From NCBI RefSeq assembly GCF_030848305.1, contig NZ_CP114598.1, positions 1,798,001 to 1,862,000 on the forward strand: 64,000 nt of DNA. Direction: 5' to 3'. The position numbers and the translations under genes are program-made. The notes below the pieces were generated by a model. The model ran no database searches, was not told the origin of the DNA, and worked only from the letters and a program-made list of their open reading frames with translations. The stretch comes from Akkermansia muciniphila. GTDB lineage: Bacteria; Verrucomicrobiota; Verrucomicrobiia; Verrucomicrobiales; Akkermansiaceae. Positions 34,771 through 43,613 of the stretch are shown here, piece after piece (positions within the stretch are counted from its first letter, which is position 1; every line of letters begins with the position of its first letter).

Positions 34771-35207
34771 GGCGGGAATGATACGGCAACGCTACGGTCC
34801 TTCCGCTCCCTGCTCAAGATTTTTGTATGGCCTGTTCCCTTTCCAGGGGGCCGTTCTGGAGGATATGCTCCCATGCAGGGTTCCGGTTCGCCTCTGTTTT
34901 CCCGGAATTGGCTCATCTGGACGGAGCTTTCTGGGAACTGTTTTCTTTCCGTTGTTTTTGGCGATAATATTCAGCAGGAATGATTCTCTGCGGGAGTGGA
35001 GGCGCCTTCCGGCCCCAAGGGGGCAGCGGAAGACGGTTATTTCATTATTCTGGGCCGCTTCCGGCAGGCAATCAGAACAATGACCGTATCCGTCCAGGGA
35101 AGAGCGGGGAACGGAAGGAGAACAGGAAGTTGTGAAAATCCGGGAAAATCGTTCTGGTGAACACTGTTCAAAATCACGATGCATGGCATACTCATTCTGC
35201 TTTTTGC
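34771..35207. other. Non-coding stretch upstream of tRNA-Arg
   Basis: Non-coding between the dehydrogenase start and the tRNA promoter. Open frames here have no recognisable protein content. I see no repeat or structured RNA. Confidence 0.5.
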
Positions 35208-35236
35208 TTGAGCGCGGAGGACTTCCCGTTTATTGT
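35208..35236 (+). promoter_or_regulatory. Promoter of tRNA-Arg
   Basis: TTGAGC (35208-35213), 17-bp spacer, TATTGT (35231-35236). The predicted transcription start is about 10 bp upstream of the tRNA. Confidence 0.6.
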
Positions 35237-35255
35237 CGCGCACGGGCCATGTACG

Positions 35256-35330
35256 GTCCCCGTAGTTCAATGGATAGAACGGGTCTCTCCTAAAGACTAG
35301 ATGCAGGTTCGATTCCTGCCGGGGACGCCA
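35256..35330 (+). tRNA. tRNA-Arg(CCT)
   Basis: A full cloverleaf can be drawn: acceptor GTCCCCG/CGGGGAC, D arm, anticodon loop CTCCTAA with anticodon CCT (reads AGG), T arm with GTTCGATTC, and encoded 3' CCA. No interrupting sequence or duplicated 3' end is visible nearby, so there is no sign of an integrated element. Confidence 0.95.
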
Positions 35331-35689
35331 CCCAATATTATTCAGAGCCTTGCATCAGCATTAAAAACGCAAGGATTTTGCCTCTCTTGTGCGAGGTATC
35401 GTCATGGTTGATTGAATGGGGAATGGTTCAAGGGGAGAGCAGGTATCCGGATTATCGGCGCCCGTTCGGGGTAGGACGTGATAACCTGGAATTCATGTCT
35501 GATTGGAAACAAAAAGCAAATGCGGAAGAATGATTGCAGACAGCAAGAAAATGTGCTAAAGGCTGCCGGAGAAGAGCCTTTGGGACGGAACATGATGCTT
35601 TGAGGCATGAACCGGGCAGCATGGAGCAATGCTTTCCAGCCGTACAAGGGATGGATGAAAGAGCATTATGCAATGACAAGGACAAGAAG
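35331..35689. other. Non-coding stretch between tRNA-Arg and ogt
   Basis: About 360 bp without a convincing gene. A loose CCTTGC/GCAAGG hairpin just after the tRNA may be a weak terminator. The frame that extends ogt upstream to 35534 lacks family similarity. Confidence 0.5.
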
Positions 35690-36217
35690 ATGGAGGCAAT
35701 CAACATCATCCGTTATCTGTCGCCCGTTGGAGAAATGATGATTGGCTCCCATGGCGGCAAGCTTTGCATTTGCGACTGGGCGAAGGAAAAACGCCGCAGC
35801 ACGATAGACCGCCGCATTTGTCGGCGTCTCAACGCTGAATATGAAGAAGGGACTTCCGAGGTTATTGAACAGGCGGTAAGCCAGCTCCGTGAATATTTCC
35901 AGGGGGAACGCAGAGCTTTTGATATACCCATTGTATTTACGGGATCGGAATTTCAAAATTCAGTCTGGGGGGAATTGATGAACATCCCTTACGGTTCCAC
36001 CATTTCCTATGCAGAGCTGGCGCGCCGCATTCATCATCCGAGGGCTGTCCGGGCTGTAGCGTCCGCTAACGCCACCAATCCCATCTCCATTTTCGTGCCC
36101 TGTCACCGCGTCATCGGCAGCAATCAGAAACTGACAGGTTACGGCGGGGGGCTTGATGCCAAACGGGAATTGCTTGCCCTGGAGGGGCGGGTAAGCGGCA
36201 GAATGCTGGTCTTGTGA
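35690..36217 (+). CDS. ogt: Methylated-DNA--protein-cysteine methyltransferase
   Basis: A suicide repair enzyme that takes alkyl groups from O6-alkylguanine. It has 175 residues from the ATG at 35690, where AAGGA sits at a good distance. An N-terminal ferredoxin-like part is followed by the DNA-binding helix-turn-helix (IPYGSTISYAELARRI) and the active-site PCHRV with acceptor Cys138. The remainder GYGGGLDAKRELLALEG is standard. It is a single-gene unit; no Ada regulatory domain is present. An earlier in-frame ATG (35651) would add 13 residues. Confidence 0.93.
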   Translation: MEAINIIRYLSPVGEMMIGSHGGKLCICDWAKEKRRSTIDRRICRRLNAEYEEGTSEVIEQAVSQLREYFQGERRAFDIPIVFTGSEFQNSVWGELMNIPYGSTISYAELARRIHHPRAVRAVASANATNPISIFVPCHRVIGSNQKLTGYGGGLDAKRELLALEGRVSGRMLVL

Positions 36218-36257
36218 CCCGGTGATGTGCGGGGCAGGCAAGGACGTGTCAGGATCT

Positions 36258-36737
36258 TTACCATTTGAGGAGGGTATTTCCTCCCTGGGCGAATCCGGAG
36301 AGCAGGGTACCCATTGCTGAGGTTTTCTGGGCTCTCGCATTGGCGCGGCCCATGTATTGCTCCATGTTGGCGCGGTTGTACAGGGATTGGGCGTTCCTCA
36401 TGGCTTCCGCCGCTTCGTCCTGAATCCGGGTTTGCAGGCGCGTCGCCAGAGCCTGTTCCCTGATGGGAACGGAACCTTCCCGGAGCAGGGAGGATTGGGC
36501 GGCGTCCAGTCGGGCTTCTCCCATTTGGCGCGCAGCGTCCTGCTGCATGCGTTTGGCATTTTCCATCCCTGTCTGTTTTTGGAGGTTCGCTTCGTTCCTG
36601 AGTGTGGCGGCATTGGCATCCGCCGCCTGTCTGGTGGCTTCCGCGCTTTTTTTCTGTGCAGACGCGGACGCCGCGCCTGCTACCGCTGAAGTAGCGGCCA
36701 ACGTTATTATTCCCAATGATGCTGGATCAAATCCCAT
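36258..36737 (-). CDS. Small Ala/Gln-rich protein, phage-virion-like
   Basis: A 159-residue protein from the ATG at 36737. Translating from further upstream would pass through the terminator of the next gene. After a short Gly/Ala hydrophobic segment (SLGIITLAATSAVAGAASA) it is a long, polar, alanine-, glutamine- and arginine-rich predicted helix or coiled coil (about 25-150). This pattern resembles internal virion or tail-assembly proteins of podophages, which begin the same way, but no phage genes surround it. It may be an orphan phage gene or an unrelated membrane-tethered coiled coil. Function is unassigned. Confidence 0.6.
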   Translation of the reverse strand: MGFDPASLGIITLAATSAVAGAASASAQKKSAEATRQAADANAATLRNEANLQKQTGMENAKRMQQDAARQMGEARLDAAQSSLLREGSVPIREQALATRLQTRIQDEAAEAMRNAQSLYNRANMEQYMGRANARAQKTSAMGTLLSGFAQGGNTLLKW

Positions 36738-36754
36738 GCGCGCATTCTGATATG

Positions 36755-36788
36755 AAAAACGGTTCAGGCGCAAAACGCCTGAACCGTT
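36755..36788 (-). terminator. Intrinsic terminator after the lipoprotein gene
   Basis: A 13-bp perfect stem (36758-36770 with 36776-36788) around CAAAA, followed on the minus strand by five T. Confidence 0.88.
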
Positions 36789-36821
36789 CGACATGAATCA
36801 GGGTTTGGCGCAGAAGGGGGA

Positions 36822-37343
36822 TTATTCAATCACGATGCTTTCAATGTTCAGCACCGGACGTTCCGGAGTGGAATGGGGATCAATGGTTCCGGTAATGATG
36901 ACGGCGTCCTGTTCTTTCAGCCCGTTCACGCCTTTGGCGGAGTGTTTGATGGGCTGCCCCTGTTCATCCACGAACTGGACGGTCATCGTATTGTTTTTCC
37001 GTATTTCCACAGGTACCGTACCGGCGGCCCAAACTCCTTTCTCCTTCATGTTGACCAGGAGCTGAGCCGGGTCCCCAATGGTGAAGGAGGCAATGTTCTT
37101 TGAAAAGACGGGGTCATCTCCGATCACTGCTCCCTTGACGGTGACTTTGTCGCCCGGAGCCGCTTTTCTGGCATCTGAAACGACCAGGGCGCGTGGCAGG
37201 CCAACCATATTTTCCGCGAATCTCACGGCCATCTTCTGGGTAATGTTCTGGTCGGAAGTGAGGGCGTTTACCGTTTCCTTGGGATTGCAGCCCATCAGGG
37301 AAACTGAAGCCATCGTCAAAATAATCAAGCGTGTGGTGTGCAT
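36822..37343 (-). CDS. Putative lipoprotein
   Basis: A 173-residue envelope protein from the ATG at 37343, preceded by AGGAG. The signal peptide ends in a lipobox LMGC with Cys19 as lipidation site. The mature part is mostly beta with two similar halves: GDKVTVKGAVIGDDPVF and KEQDAVIITGTIDPHS both look like OB-fold strands. A longer upstream extension to 37754 is rejected because it has no family-like sequence and would bury the signal peptide. Function is unknown; it is likely periplasmic-facing. It ends at a strong terminator. Confidence 0.75.
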   Translation of the reverse strand: MHTTRLIILTMASVSLMGCNPKETVNALTSDQNITQKMAVRFAENMVGLPRALVVSDARKAAPGDKVTVKGAVIGDDPVFSKNIASFTIGDPAQLLVNMKEKGVWAAGTVPVEIRKNNTMTVQFVDEQGQPIKHSAKGVNGLKEQDAVIITGTIDPHSTPERPVLNIESIVIE

Positions 37344-37423
37344 GGAATCTCCTTTCTGTCGAAAGGTTGGATTCCTTTTCTCCTTCTGCCGTTCATCATT
37401 CCGTGTAAGGAAAAGAATATTTT

Positions 37424-38332
37424 TTACAGGAACAGCCCGGCAGCCAGCATGGCGAGGTCCCTGAGAACGTCCCACAATTTTTCCGCATTGTGGATGCAGT
37501 CCGCCAGAAAGCGGTGGAGGCTGACGGCGTTGAACAGGCGCAGGAGCGCCAAGAAGAGAAGAAGATTGGCAAAATATACGAGAATCAAAGAGAAGAAGGT
37601 GCCGTTGTCCGCCAGGTCCGGCTGATCCTTGGGAATGATCCACGCCGTCCAGAACAGGTGGAAGCACCACCAGAAGCCCAGGCCGGAATAAAGAAGGGCC
37701 TGGCAGGTGACCGTAGGCCAGAAGATGTACGTTACACCCCATACCAATCCCCACAGCATGGCCCAGAGAGGCAGGAAATAGGGGGAAAGGGAGATAAAGA
37801 TGTTGTTTTTATCCGTCTGGATGTAACCTCCGTCCAGATCCGCTTTGAAAGCATGGATGGAGCCGCGGCTGCAAATAACCGCCAGCGCGTGCGTCAGTTC
37901 ATGCCCCAATACGTACAGGTACAGCAGGGAGGACGTGAACAGCCTGCTGCTGCCCAGCACCACCCACACGGCAGCTCCCATCAGGGCGTACCATACGGGA
38001 ATGGAGAAGAGGATATTGAGGCTGCCGGAGGCATGGGCCAGCTGGTCGCACAGGGACATGGCCGTGATCAGAGCCAGCGGGAGCAGGATAAGGGTGGCTA
38101 CGGCATGCCTGGTGAACCGGGTTCTGCGCGGGAGGTCCATGAAGGAAAATTCCTGGCATTCGTCCTCCCAGTATTCGGAGGAGACCTGGGCGCGGTAAGT
38201 CTTGTCCCAGGCGTCCCGGTTGCATTGCCTCATCATGTCGCCGAGGCTTGCCGCGGATCTTGGTTTCCGGGCGGTTTCTGCATACCGGCGCCAGTCCTGG
38301 CGCGGCGGTGTGTGTCTGGGGGCCTTGGGCAT
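37424..38332 (-). CDS. Integral membrane protein with HEXXH motif (M50-like)
   Basis: A 302-residue membrane protein starting at 38332. A soluble basic N-terminus (1-75) is followed by about six helices. HELTH at residues 144-148 lies in a hydrophobic helix, as in site-2 or M50-type intramembrane zinc proteases. The second conserved NPDG-type motif is not obvious, so activity is uncertain. It is divergent from tsaB, with a short shared promoter region (38333-38456). An open frame extends upstream to 38563 but has no family-like content. Confidence 0.7.
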   Translation of the reverse strand: MPKAPRHTPPRQDWRRYAETARKPRSAASLGDMMRQCNRDAWDKTYRAQVSSEYWEDECQEFSFMDLPRRTRFTRHAVATLILLPLALITAMSLCDQLAHASGSLNILFSIPVWYALMGAAVWVVLGSSRLFTSSLLYLYVLGHELTHALAVICSRGSIHAFKADLDGGYIQTDKNNIFISLSPYFLPLWAMLWGLVWGVTYIFWPTVTCQALLYSGLGFWWCFHLFWTAWIIPKDQPDLADNGTFFSLILVYFANLLLFLALLRLFNAVSLHRFLADCIHNAEKLWDVLRDLAMLAAGLFL

Positions 38333-38456
38333 GCGGTGTGAGGTCTGAAGCCAGCATAAAGGGACTTGGCGAGAAATGCGAACCAAATTTGCCTCTTCCG
38401 GAAACCGGAGGAAAAAATGTTTTATGCGCGTTGGATGTTCCTGTATAATCCGCCGC

Positions 38457-39125
38457 ATGCAAGATGTCCTGCTGGTTCTGGAAACTTCCTGTGTGCAGTC
38501 TTCCGCTGCGGCTTGGAGCGGGGAAAGACTGCTGTGCCAGACGGCATGGAGAGCGGAGCGCAATCATTCTTCCGCTATTTTCAAAGCGGTGCGGCAGGTC
38601 CTGGATGCTTTGGAAGGGCGGCGTTTGAAGGAAATCGTGGTAGGTTCCGGTCCGGGCTCTTACGGCGGAATCCGCGTCGCGCTCGCCGTGGCGGACGGTC
38701 TTTCCCTGGTGCACGGTTCCCGCGTGGCGGCTTTTTCCTCATGGAACGGGCTGGATTTGCTGCATGGGAAGGCCTGCGTAATGTCAGACGCCCGGCGTGG
38801 CGGCTGGACGTGGGGGAAGCTGGAAAACGGCGTTCTGACGGATGTGCCGGCAGTATTGTCCGCGGAGCAGGCCCGCGCCTGCGTGGCGGAGTGTTTGGAA
38901 AAAGGCGTGCCCGTTTTTTCCACGGAAACGGCGGAACATCTGACCGCCCGGGAAATGTCGGGGATTGTTCCCGTGTGTCCTTCTGCGGGGGCGCTCGGAG
39001 TCGCGTGGATGGCCCAGACGGAGGCCCGCAGAGAAGAACTTCTGGAAAGTCCGGCGGAACCGCTGTATATAAGGGCTCCGCACATCACCCGCGCCAAACG
39101 TCCCGCATGGGCCGTGAAGGCGTAA
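38457..39125 (+). CDS. tsaB: tRNA threonylcarbamoyladenosine biosynthesis protein TsaB
   Basis: The scaffold partner of TsaD in making t6A at position 37 of ANN-decoding tRNAs. It has 222 residues from the ATG at 38457 (MQDVLLVLETSCVQSSAAAW). The ASKHA-fold landmarks VGSGPGSYGGIRVALAVADGL are clear. tsaD and tsaE are not in the window. The start further upstream (38376) is rejected because it would run through the divergent gene's promoter region. Citrate synthase follows 72 bp downstream. Confidence 0.9.
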   Translation: MQDVLLVLETSCVQSSAAAWSGERLLCQTAWRAERNHSSAIFKAVRQVLDALEGRRLKEIVVGSGPGSYGGIRVALAVADGLSLVHGSRVAAFSSWNGLDLLHGKACVMSDARRGGWTWGKLENGVLTDVPAVLSAEQARACVAECLEKGVPVFSTETAEHLTAREMSGIVPVCPSAGALGVAWMAQTEARREELLESPAEPLYIRAPHITRAKRPAWAVKA

Positions 39126-39197
39126 TTAAGGTTTGACTTTCTGGAAGATTGTTAGACTTTTAACCGGTAATCTTCACCACCAGTAGTATTTTTTAAC

Positions 39198-40340
39198 ATG
39201 AGCAATGACACTTTTTCCGAACGCCTCGCATATCCCAAAGGTTTAAAAGGAATCATCGCCAATGAATCCGCTTTGAGTGACGTGCGCGGCGAGGAAGGGC
39301 GTCTGTTGTATCTGGGCTATGATATTGATGATCTGGTGGAGATGTGCTGTTTTGAAGAAGTGGTTTATCTGCTTCTCAACAAGCGTCTTCCCAACCGGGA
39401 GGAATTGGAGAGCATCAAGAAGCGCCTCCGTTCCGACCGCGACCTGCCCCAGCCCATTCTGGATTTCTTTAAAACGGCCACCAAGTCCGCCCGGCCCATG
39501 TCCGCCCTCCGGACGGCTGTTTCCATGCTCGGCATGTATGACGACCGGACGAAGGACGCCGGGCAGTTGAAGGAAATAGGCCTCAGCCTCATTGCCAAGG
39601 TTCCCGTGATGGTGGCGTATTACTACCGTTTGTGCCAGGGGCTGGACCTTCCCCCCGTTCGGGAAGACCTGAGCGAGGCGGAACATTTCCTGTGGTTGCT
39701 GAAGGGGGTGGAACCGGATCAGGATGAAGCCCATATCCTGGAGGTAGCCTACATCCTGCACGCAGACCATGGCATGAATGCCTCCACCTTTGCGGCCCGC
39801 GTCTGCATCGCCACGCTTTCGGATATGTATTCCGCCATCACAGCGGCCATCGGCACGCTGAAAGGGCCGCTTCACGGCGGTGCCAATGAGGGCGTGATTG
39901 AAATGCTCAAGGAAATAGGCACGGAGGACCGGGTGGACTCTTACATTGAGGACAAGCTGGCGCGGAAGGAAAAAATCATGGGCATGGGCCACCGCGTGTA
40001 CCGCGTGCTGGACCCCCGCGCCCCGCATTTGCGCCGCATGGCCATCCGCCTCGCCTCCCGGATCGGAGAACCCAAGTGGATACGCATGTCGGAACGCATC
40101 GCGAAACTTGTTCGGGAGCGCAAGGGATTGAATGCCAATGTGGATTTTTATTCCGCCACGGTTTATTACAGCATCGGGATTCCCTCCAGGCTGTTTACCG
40201 CCATTTTCTCCATTGCCCGCTGTAGCGGCTGGGTGGCCCAGGTGCTGGAACAAATGGAAGATAACACGCTGTACAGGCCGCTGACTCTTTACACGGGGCC
40301 CAAGGACCGCATTCCGGTTCCTACGATAGACATGCGGTGA
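39198..40340 (+). CDS. gltA: Citrate synthase
   Basis: It condenses oxaloacetate with acetyl-CoA at the entry of the TCA cycle. It has 380 residues, the short Gram-positive-like type. Active-site residues are H226 (GPLHGGANE), H265 (GMGHRVYR) and D316 (NVDFYS). HADHGMNASTFAARV is also typical. A 2-methylcitrate synthase role cannot be ruled out, but no prp genes are nearby. A strong terminator follows, so it is monocistronic. Confidence 0.94.
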   Translation: MSNDTFSERLAYPKGLKGIIANESALSDVRGEEGRLLYLGYDIDDLVEMCCFEEVVYLLLNKRLPNREELESIKKRLRSDRDLPQPILDFFKTATKSARPMSALRTAVSMLGMYDDRTKDAGQLKEIGLSLIAKVPVMVAYYYRLCQGLDLPPVREDLSEAEHFLWLLKGVEPDQDEAHILEVAYILHADHGMNASTFAARVCIATLSDMYSAITAAIGTLKGPLHGGANEGVIEMLKEIGTEDRVDSYIEDKLARKEKIMGMGHRVYRVLDPRAPHLRRMAIRLASRIGEPKWIRMSERIAKLVRERKGLNANVDFYSATVYYSIGIPSRLFTAIFSIARCSGWVAQVLEQMEDNTLYRPLTLYTGPKDRIPVPTIDMR

Positions 40341-40355
40341 CAAGTTTTGAGCGGG

Positions 40356-40387
40356 AAAGGCGCCGGATATGGCTTCCGGCGCCTTTT
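40356..40387 (+). terminator. Intrinsic terminator after citrate synthase
   Basis: A 12-bp stem AAAGGCGCCGGA/TCCGGCGCCTTT followed by TTT. Confidence 0.88.
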
Positions 40388-40793
40388 CTGTAAGTGTCTC
40401 CCGCTTCTCCGTAATGTTTGTTCATTGTCCTGGGCATTTCCTTCCTTCTCCCCGTTCCGTCTGGCTGGGGAAATGATTCCCGTAGTACTGGCGGTGAGCC
40501 TTTTGGCTGCGGGATTCCGGAGATTCTATATTAGCGGTTAGTTCTAGACGTTGATGTTCTTTTGACCGGCCTTCCATATAGTGGGGCACATGGCGCTTTT
40601 GCAGAGGCCCCTTTCAAGTGATTCCGGAGGGCTGGCGGGAGTCCCCCGCAACCCGTCTGACCGGGTGGCCCGTGTTACGGTGGAGTTTTATGCCTTTCCC
40701 GTAGAAAAATATTTGATGCGCAGGAAATATGCCGGAAAAGAGCCGGCAGGCATTTTCAGATCCCTTTTTCCCGTGATGGCCACGGCGGCCTCG
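40388..40793. other. Non-coding stretch after citrate synthase
   Basis: About 400 bp with no supported gene. The open frame at 40581-40850 has no family features and runs into trmL. A GC-rich segment at 40630-40670 could fold, but no known RNA pattern is recognised. Confidence 0.5.
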
Positions 40794-41258
40794 TCAAATG
40801 CCTGTCTGGCGCAGTCCTTCATAAAGAACAACAGCTACGGCTGTGGATAGATTCAGGCTGCGGGCTCCTTCCCCGGGCATCGGAATCGTCAGGGCGGTAT
40901 CTGCGTACTCTCTCAGCATGCTTTCCGGCAGTCCTCGGGATTCCGGTCCAAAAACCAGATAGTCCCCCGCATGAAAAACCGCATTCCAATGGGAACGTGG
41001 CGCCTTGGTGCTCAGGTACCAGAATTGCGCGCCGGGGGCTGCCGCCTGCTTCAATTCCTCCAGGCTGTCCCAGACATGCAGATCCACTTTGGCCCAATAG
41101 TCCAGCCCCGTACGGCGCACATGCTTTTCATCCAGGCTGAACCCCAAAGGTTTGATCAGATGGAGCCTGGAACCCGTTGCCAGAGCCAACCGTCCGGCGG
41201 CTCCCGTATTATGCGGAATTTCCGGATGAAACATGACGATGTGGAAACGGGGCTGCAT
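40794..41258 (-). CDS. trmL: tRNA (cytidine/uridine-34-2'-O)-methyltransferase TrmL
   Basis: A SPOUT methyltransferase that methylates the wobble base of leucine tRNAs. It has 154 residues, typical. It starts MQPRFHIVMFHPEIPHNTG, with the knot motifs YLVFGPESRGLPES and IPMPGEGARSLNLSTAVAVVLYEG. The ATG at 41258 is chosen; an upstream frame adds 20 unrelated residues. It is divergent from the exonuclease gene at 41339. Confidence 0.93.
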   Translation of the reverse strand: MQPRFHIVMFHPEIPHNTGAAGRLALATGSRLHLIKPLGFSLDEKHVRRTGLDYWAKVDLHVWDSLEELKQAAAPGAQFWYLSTKAPRSHWNAVFHAGDYLVFGPESRGLPESMLREYADTALTIPMPGEGARSLNLSTAVAVVLYEGLRQTGI

Positions 41259-41338
41259 GCGCTTATTCTCATCACAAACATGCCTCCCGTTCAAGTGGGA
41301 CTTGTCCAAAAGTGGCAAATAATGTACGTTTTCACCCG

Positions 41339-41902
41339 ATGAGAGACATCGTGTATTTTGATTTGGAAACCCGTCATTCCGCGGCGGAGGTGGGCGGCTG
41401 GCACAATACGGCCGAGATGCGCCTTTCCGTGGGTGTGACTTATTCCACGGCTTCCGGAAAATATACGATTTATTCCGAGGAAATGGTGGATGATCTCATC
41501 CGGCAGCTTTCCCAGGCCGACCTGGTGGTGGGTTACAACCACGAGCATTTCGACTATGGCGTGTTGCAGCGTTATACGATGTGGAACATGATTGATATCA
41601 CGAACAACCTTGATTTGTGCAAGGACATCGAACAGCGCGGGGGAGTGCGCGTCAAGCTGGATTCCGTGGCGGCCGCCTCCATCGGTTCTTCAAAAACGGC
41701 CGTGGGCACCCAGGCTCTCAAATGGTGGGCGGAATATGTGCAGACGGGCAATACGGAGCTTTTAATGGATATAGCCCGTTATTGCTGTTTTGACGTGAAG
41801 GTGACGAGGGATGTGCACTGGTACGGTGCGGAGCACGGTTTCATCCGTTATGATGATAAAAAGGGCGGCCAGGTGGAATTGCCCGTAGATTGGAAGTTGT
41901 AA
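41339..41902 (+). CDS. RNase H-like 3'-5' exonuclease (DEDD/YprB-like)
   Basis: A 187-residue predicted exonuclease. The Exo I motif DLET is near the N-terminus (VYFDLET), and an Exo II-type VVGYNHEHFD and Exo III-type YCCFDVKVTRDV are in order, as in the YprB-type ribonuclease-H-like domain. Stand-alone copies are usually annotated as helicase-associated exonucleases. The ATG at 41339 is chosen over an upstream GTG at 41312. A terminator follows directly after the stop. Confidence 0.78.
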   Translation: MRDIVYFDLETRHSAAEVGGWHNTAEMRLSVGVTYSTASGKYTIYSEEMVDDLIRQLSQADLVVGYNHEHFDYGVLQRYTMWNMIDITNNLDLCKDIEQRGGVRVKLDSVAAASIGSSKTAVGTQALKWWAEYVQTGNTELLMDIARYCCFDVKVTRDVHWYGAEHGFIRYDDKKGGQVELPVDWKL

Positions 41903-41920
41903 TTCTGTGGGCATTTCCGG

Positions 41921-41939
41921 ACGGCTGTGGCCGTTTTTT
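41921..41939 (+). terminator. Short intrinsic terminator
   Basis: ACGGC/GCCGT stem with TGTG loop and a six-T tail. Confidence 0.7.
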
Positions 41940-42084
41940 CTCCGGGTGCTGGAATATGTCTGGTTTCCCGCCTTTGGCGGCGCTGCCGTTTGTCCCGGGC
42001 GGATGCCGGTTATCAAGAAATGGCAGGGGCAGAGAAAAAGCTTCCGACAGGAGGCGGATGTCAATCGCATGGTTGCCGTTTGGC

Positions 42085-42543
42085 TTACCGGCGGTTGATG
42101 CGGGCCACTTCCCGCTGGGCTTCGCGCATTTCCACGCGGGCTTTCAAATCGTAGCGCTGGTCGCGGTGAGTTTTGCCCTTGCCCAGGCCAAGAGCCAGTT
42201 TCACCTTGCCGTTTTTCCAGTACAGCTTGAGGGCCACCAGGGAGCAGCCTTTCTGGGAAGTCTGCTGCTCCAGTTTGAAGATTTCCCGTTTATGGAGAAG
42301 AAGACGGCGGGGGCGGCGCGCCTGGTGCTGGAAGAATTCTCCTGCTGTCTCCCAGGGCTGGATGTCGCAGCCGTACAGGAGCATCTGGCCGTTTTCCACC
42401 CTGGCGAAGGAATCGGCAATGTTCACCTTGCCGGCGCGGATGGACTTGACTTCCGTGCCCTTGAGTTCCATGCCGCATTCGTAGGTGTCCAGAATTTCGT
42501 AATCCCGGCGGGCTTTTTTGTTGGTGGAAATGTCGGAGCTCAT
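42085..42543 (-). CDS. smpB: SsrA-binding protein SmpB
   Basis: It carries tmRNA to stalled ribosomes in trans-translation. It has 152 residues with the OB-fold core ECGMELKGTEVKSIRAGKVNIADSF region and the basic C-terminal tail KGKTHRDQRYDLKAR that enters the mRNA channel. No tmRNA gene is seen in the window. rpoZ lies 114 bp upstream on the same strand, with a terminator between. Confidence 0.96.
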   Translation of the reverse strand: MSSDISTNKKARRDYEILDTYECGMELKGTEVKSIRAGKVNIADSFARVENGQMLLYGCDIQPWETAGEFFQHQARRPRRLLLHKREIFKLEQQTSQKGCSLVALKLYWKNGKVKLALGLGKGKTHRDQRYDLKARVEMREAQREVARINRR

Positions 42544-42560
42544 GGCACGAAGGGGAGAAG

Positions 42561-42595
42561 GAGGAAAAGGCCCCGGACTGGGAGACCGGGGCCTT
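42561..42595 (-). terminator. Intrinsic terminator after rpoZ
   Basis: AAGGCCCCGG/CCGGGGCCTT stem, followed on the minus strand by TTTTCC. It separates rpoZ from smpB. Confidence 0.85.
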
Positions 42596-42657
42596 GCTGG
42601 ATAGAGAGGATTCCGTACGGAATTCCGGTCCGGAACGGCAATAAAGGGAATGTATTG

Positions 42658-42879
42658 TTATTGGTTGTCTTCCTGGAGGTCGCCGGATTCCGCATGATAG
42701 ACGAGCTTGCCTTCAATGATCTCCGTCAGGGCAATGTTCGCGTTGCCCATATGGGGCGTGGTGGGTACCAGCGGAGCGCGGCCATTATTAAGCTGGGCAA
42801 CGCGGCGGGAGACCACGTTGATCAGCATCTGGGGCTCGGAAATGATTTTGGAGGCTTGTTCGACGAGTTCGGCTTTCAT
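42658..42879 (-). CDS. rpoZ: RNA polymerase omega subunit
   Basis: A 73-residue small subunit that helps assemble RNA polymerase. Conserved features are MLINVVSRRVAQLNNG and the later ANIALTEIIEGKLVY. The length is on the short side of the family but normal for Verrucomicrobiota. It sits upstream of a terminator and smpB. Confidence 0.9.
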   Translation of the reverse strand: MKAELVEQASKIISEPQMLINVVSRRVAQLNNGRAPLVPTTPHMGNANIALTEIIEGKLVYHAESGDLQEDNQ

Positions 42880-42953
42880 GTAAAAAGGTCTAGGTGGATA
42901 TCCTGATGCGGAAAAACATATAAGGGCGGCTTCTGCCCGGAATCAAGCCTATA

Positions 42954-43520
42954 TTACGGCATGAGCTGCCTCCGCTCGCGGGAATCCAGCTCTTTCCATG
43001 CGCCGGGTTTCAGTCCCGACAAGGAGAAATTTCCGATTCTGGCGCGCAGAAGCCGGAGCGTGGGAAAGCCGATGGCGGCGGTCATGCGCCGCACCTGGCG
43101 GTTTTTCCCTTCCACCAGCGTCAATTCCAGCCATGAAGTGGGAATGGAGGCGCGGTAGCGGACGGGAGGGATGCGGGGCGGCACGTCAGGCTCCCTGCGC
43201 ATGAGGCGTGCCCGGCAAGGCAGCGTGCAGTGCCCGCGGATGCGGAGGCCACCGAGTTCCAGCGGGCGCAGGTCCGTTTCGGAAGGAGTGCCTTCCACCT
43301 GGCTCCAATAGGTTCTGGGATGTCTGCCGGAGGGGTTCAGGAGACGGTCCGCCAAGCCCTTCTCATCGGATAGAAGAAGCAGCCCTTCCGAATCCGCATC
43401 CAGCCTTCCGACAGGATACACGCCGGGAGGAAAACCGAATTCGGCCAGTGTCCGGTGGTGGGGAGCCTCCTTCGTAAATTGGGAGAGAACACCGTAAGGT
43501 TTATTGAACGCCAGAATCAT
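42954..43520 (-). CDS. rluE: rRNA pseudouridine synthase, RluE/RsuA type
   Basis: A 188-residue pseudouridine synthase of the RsuA/RluB/E/F group lacking the S4 domain. Catalytic D41 is in GRLDADSEGLLLL, with the conserved NKPYGVLSQF start and the LVEGKNRQVRRMTAAIGFPTLRLLR C-terminal region. The ATG at 43520 is supported by family length; the much longer upstream frame is antisense to the secreted protein. RluE modifies U2457 of 23S rRNA; exact target is inferred from overall shape. Confidence 0.88.
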   Translation of the reverse strand: MILAFNKPYGVLSQFTKEAPHHRTLAEFGFPPGVYPVGRLDADSEGLLLLSDEKGLADRLLNPSGRHPRTYWSQVEGTPSETDLRPLELGGLRIRGHCTLPCRARLMRREPDVPPRIPPVRYRASIPTSWLELTLVEGKNRQVRRMTAAIGFPTLRLLRARIGNFSLSGLKPGAWKELDSRERRQLMP

Positions 43521-43613
43521 GCCGTGTGCGGCGAGGGTAGCATGAAATGCCGGCTTTGGCACGGGAATTTGAAGCGGCTTGACTTGTCTGCGTTGGGGAA
43601 GGAAAGTATCTGC

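Noticed and set aside
35256-35330. tRNA-Arg as integration site of an island
   Set aside because: No duplicated tRNA 3' end or integrase lies nearby, and flanking genes look native.
36795-37754. Longer frame for the lipoprotein
   Set aside because: The upstream residues lack any signal and would hide a clear lipobox leader with AGGAG at 37343.
39132-39165. TTGACT box upstream of citrate synthase as a third invertible promoter
   Set aside because: No inverted arms or matching 19-bp palindrome; the -10 spacing is poor.
40581-40850. 89-codon open frame after citrate synthase
   Set aside because: No family features or signal, and it overlaps the trmL 3' end on the other strand; composition looks non-coding.
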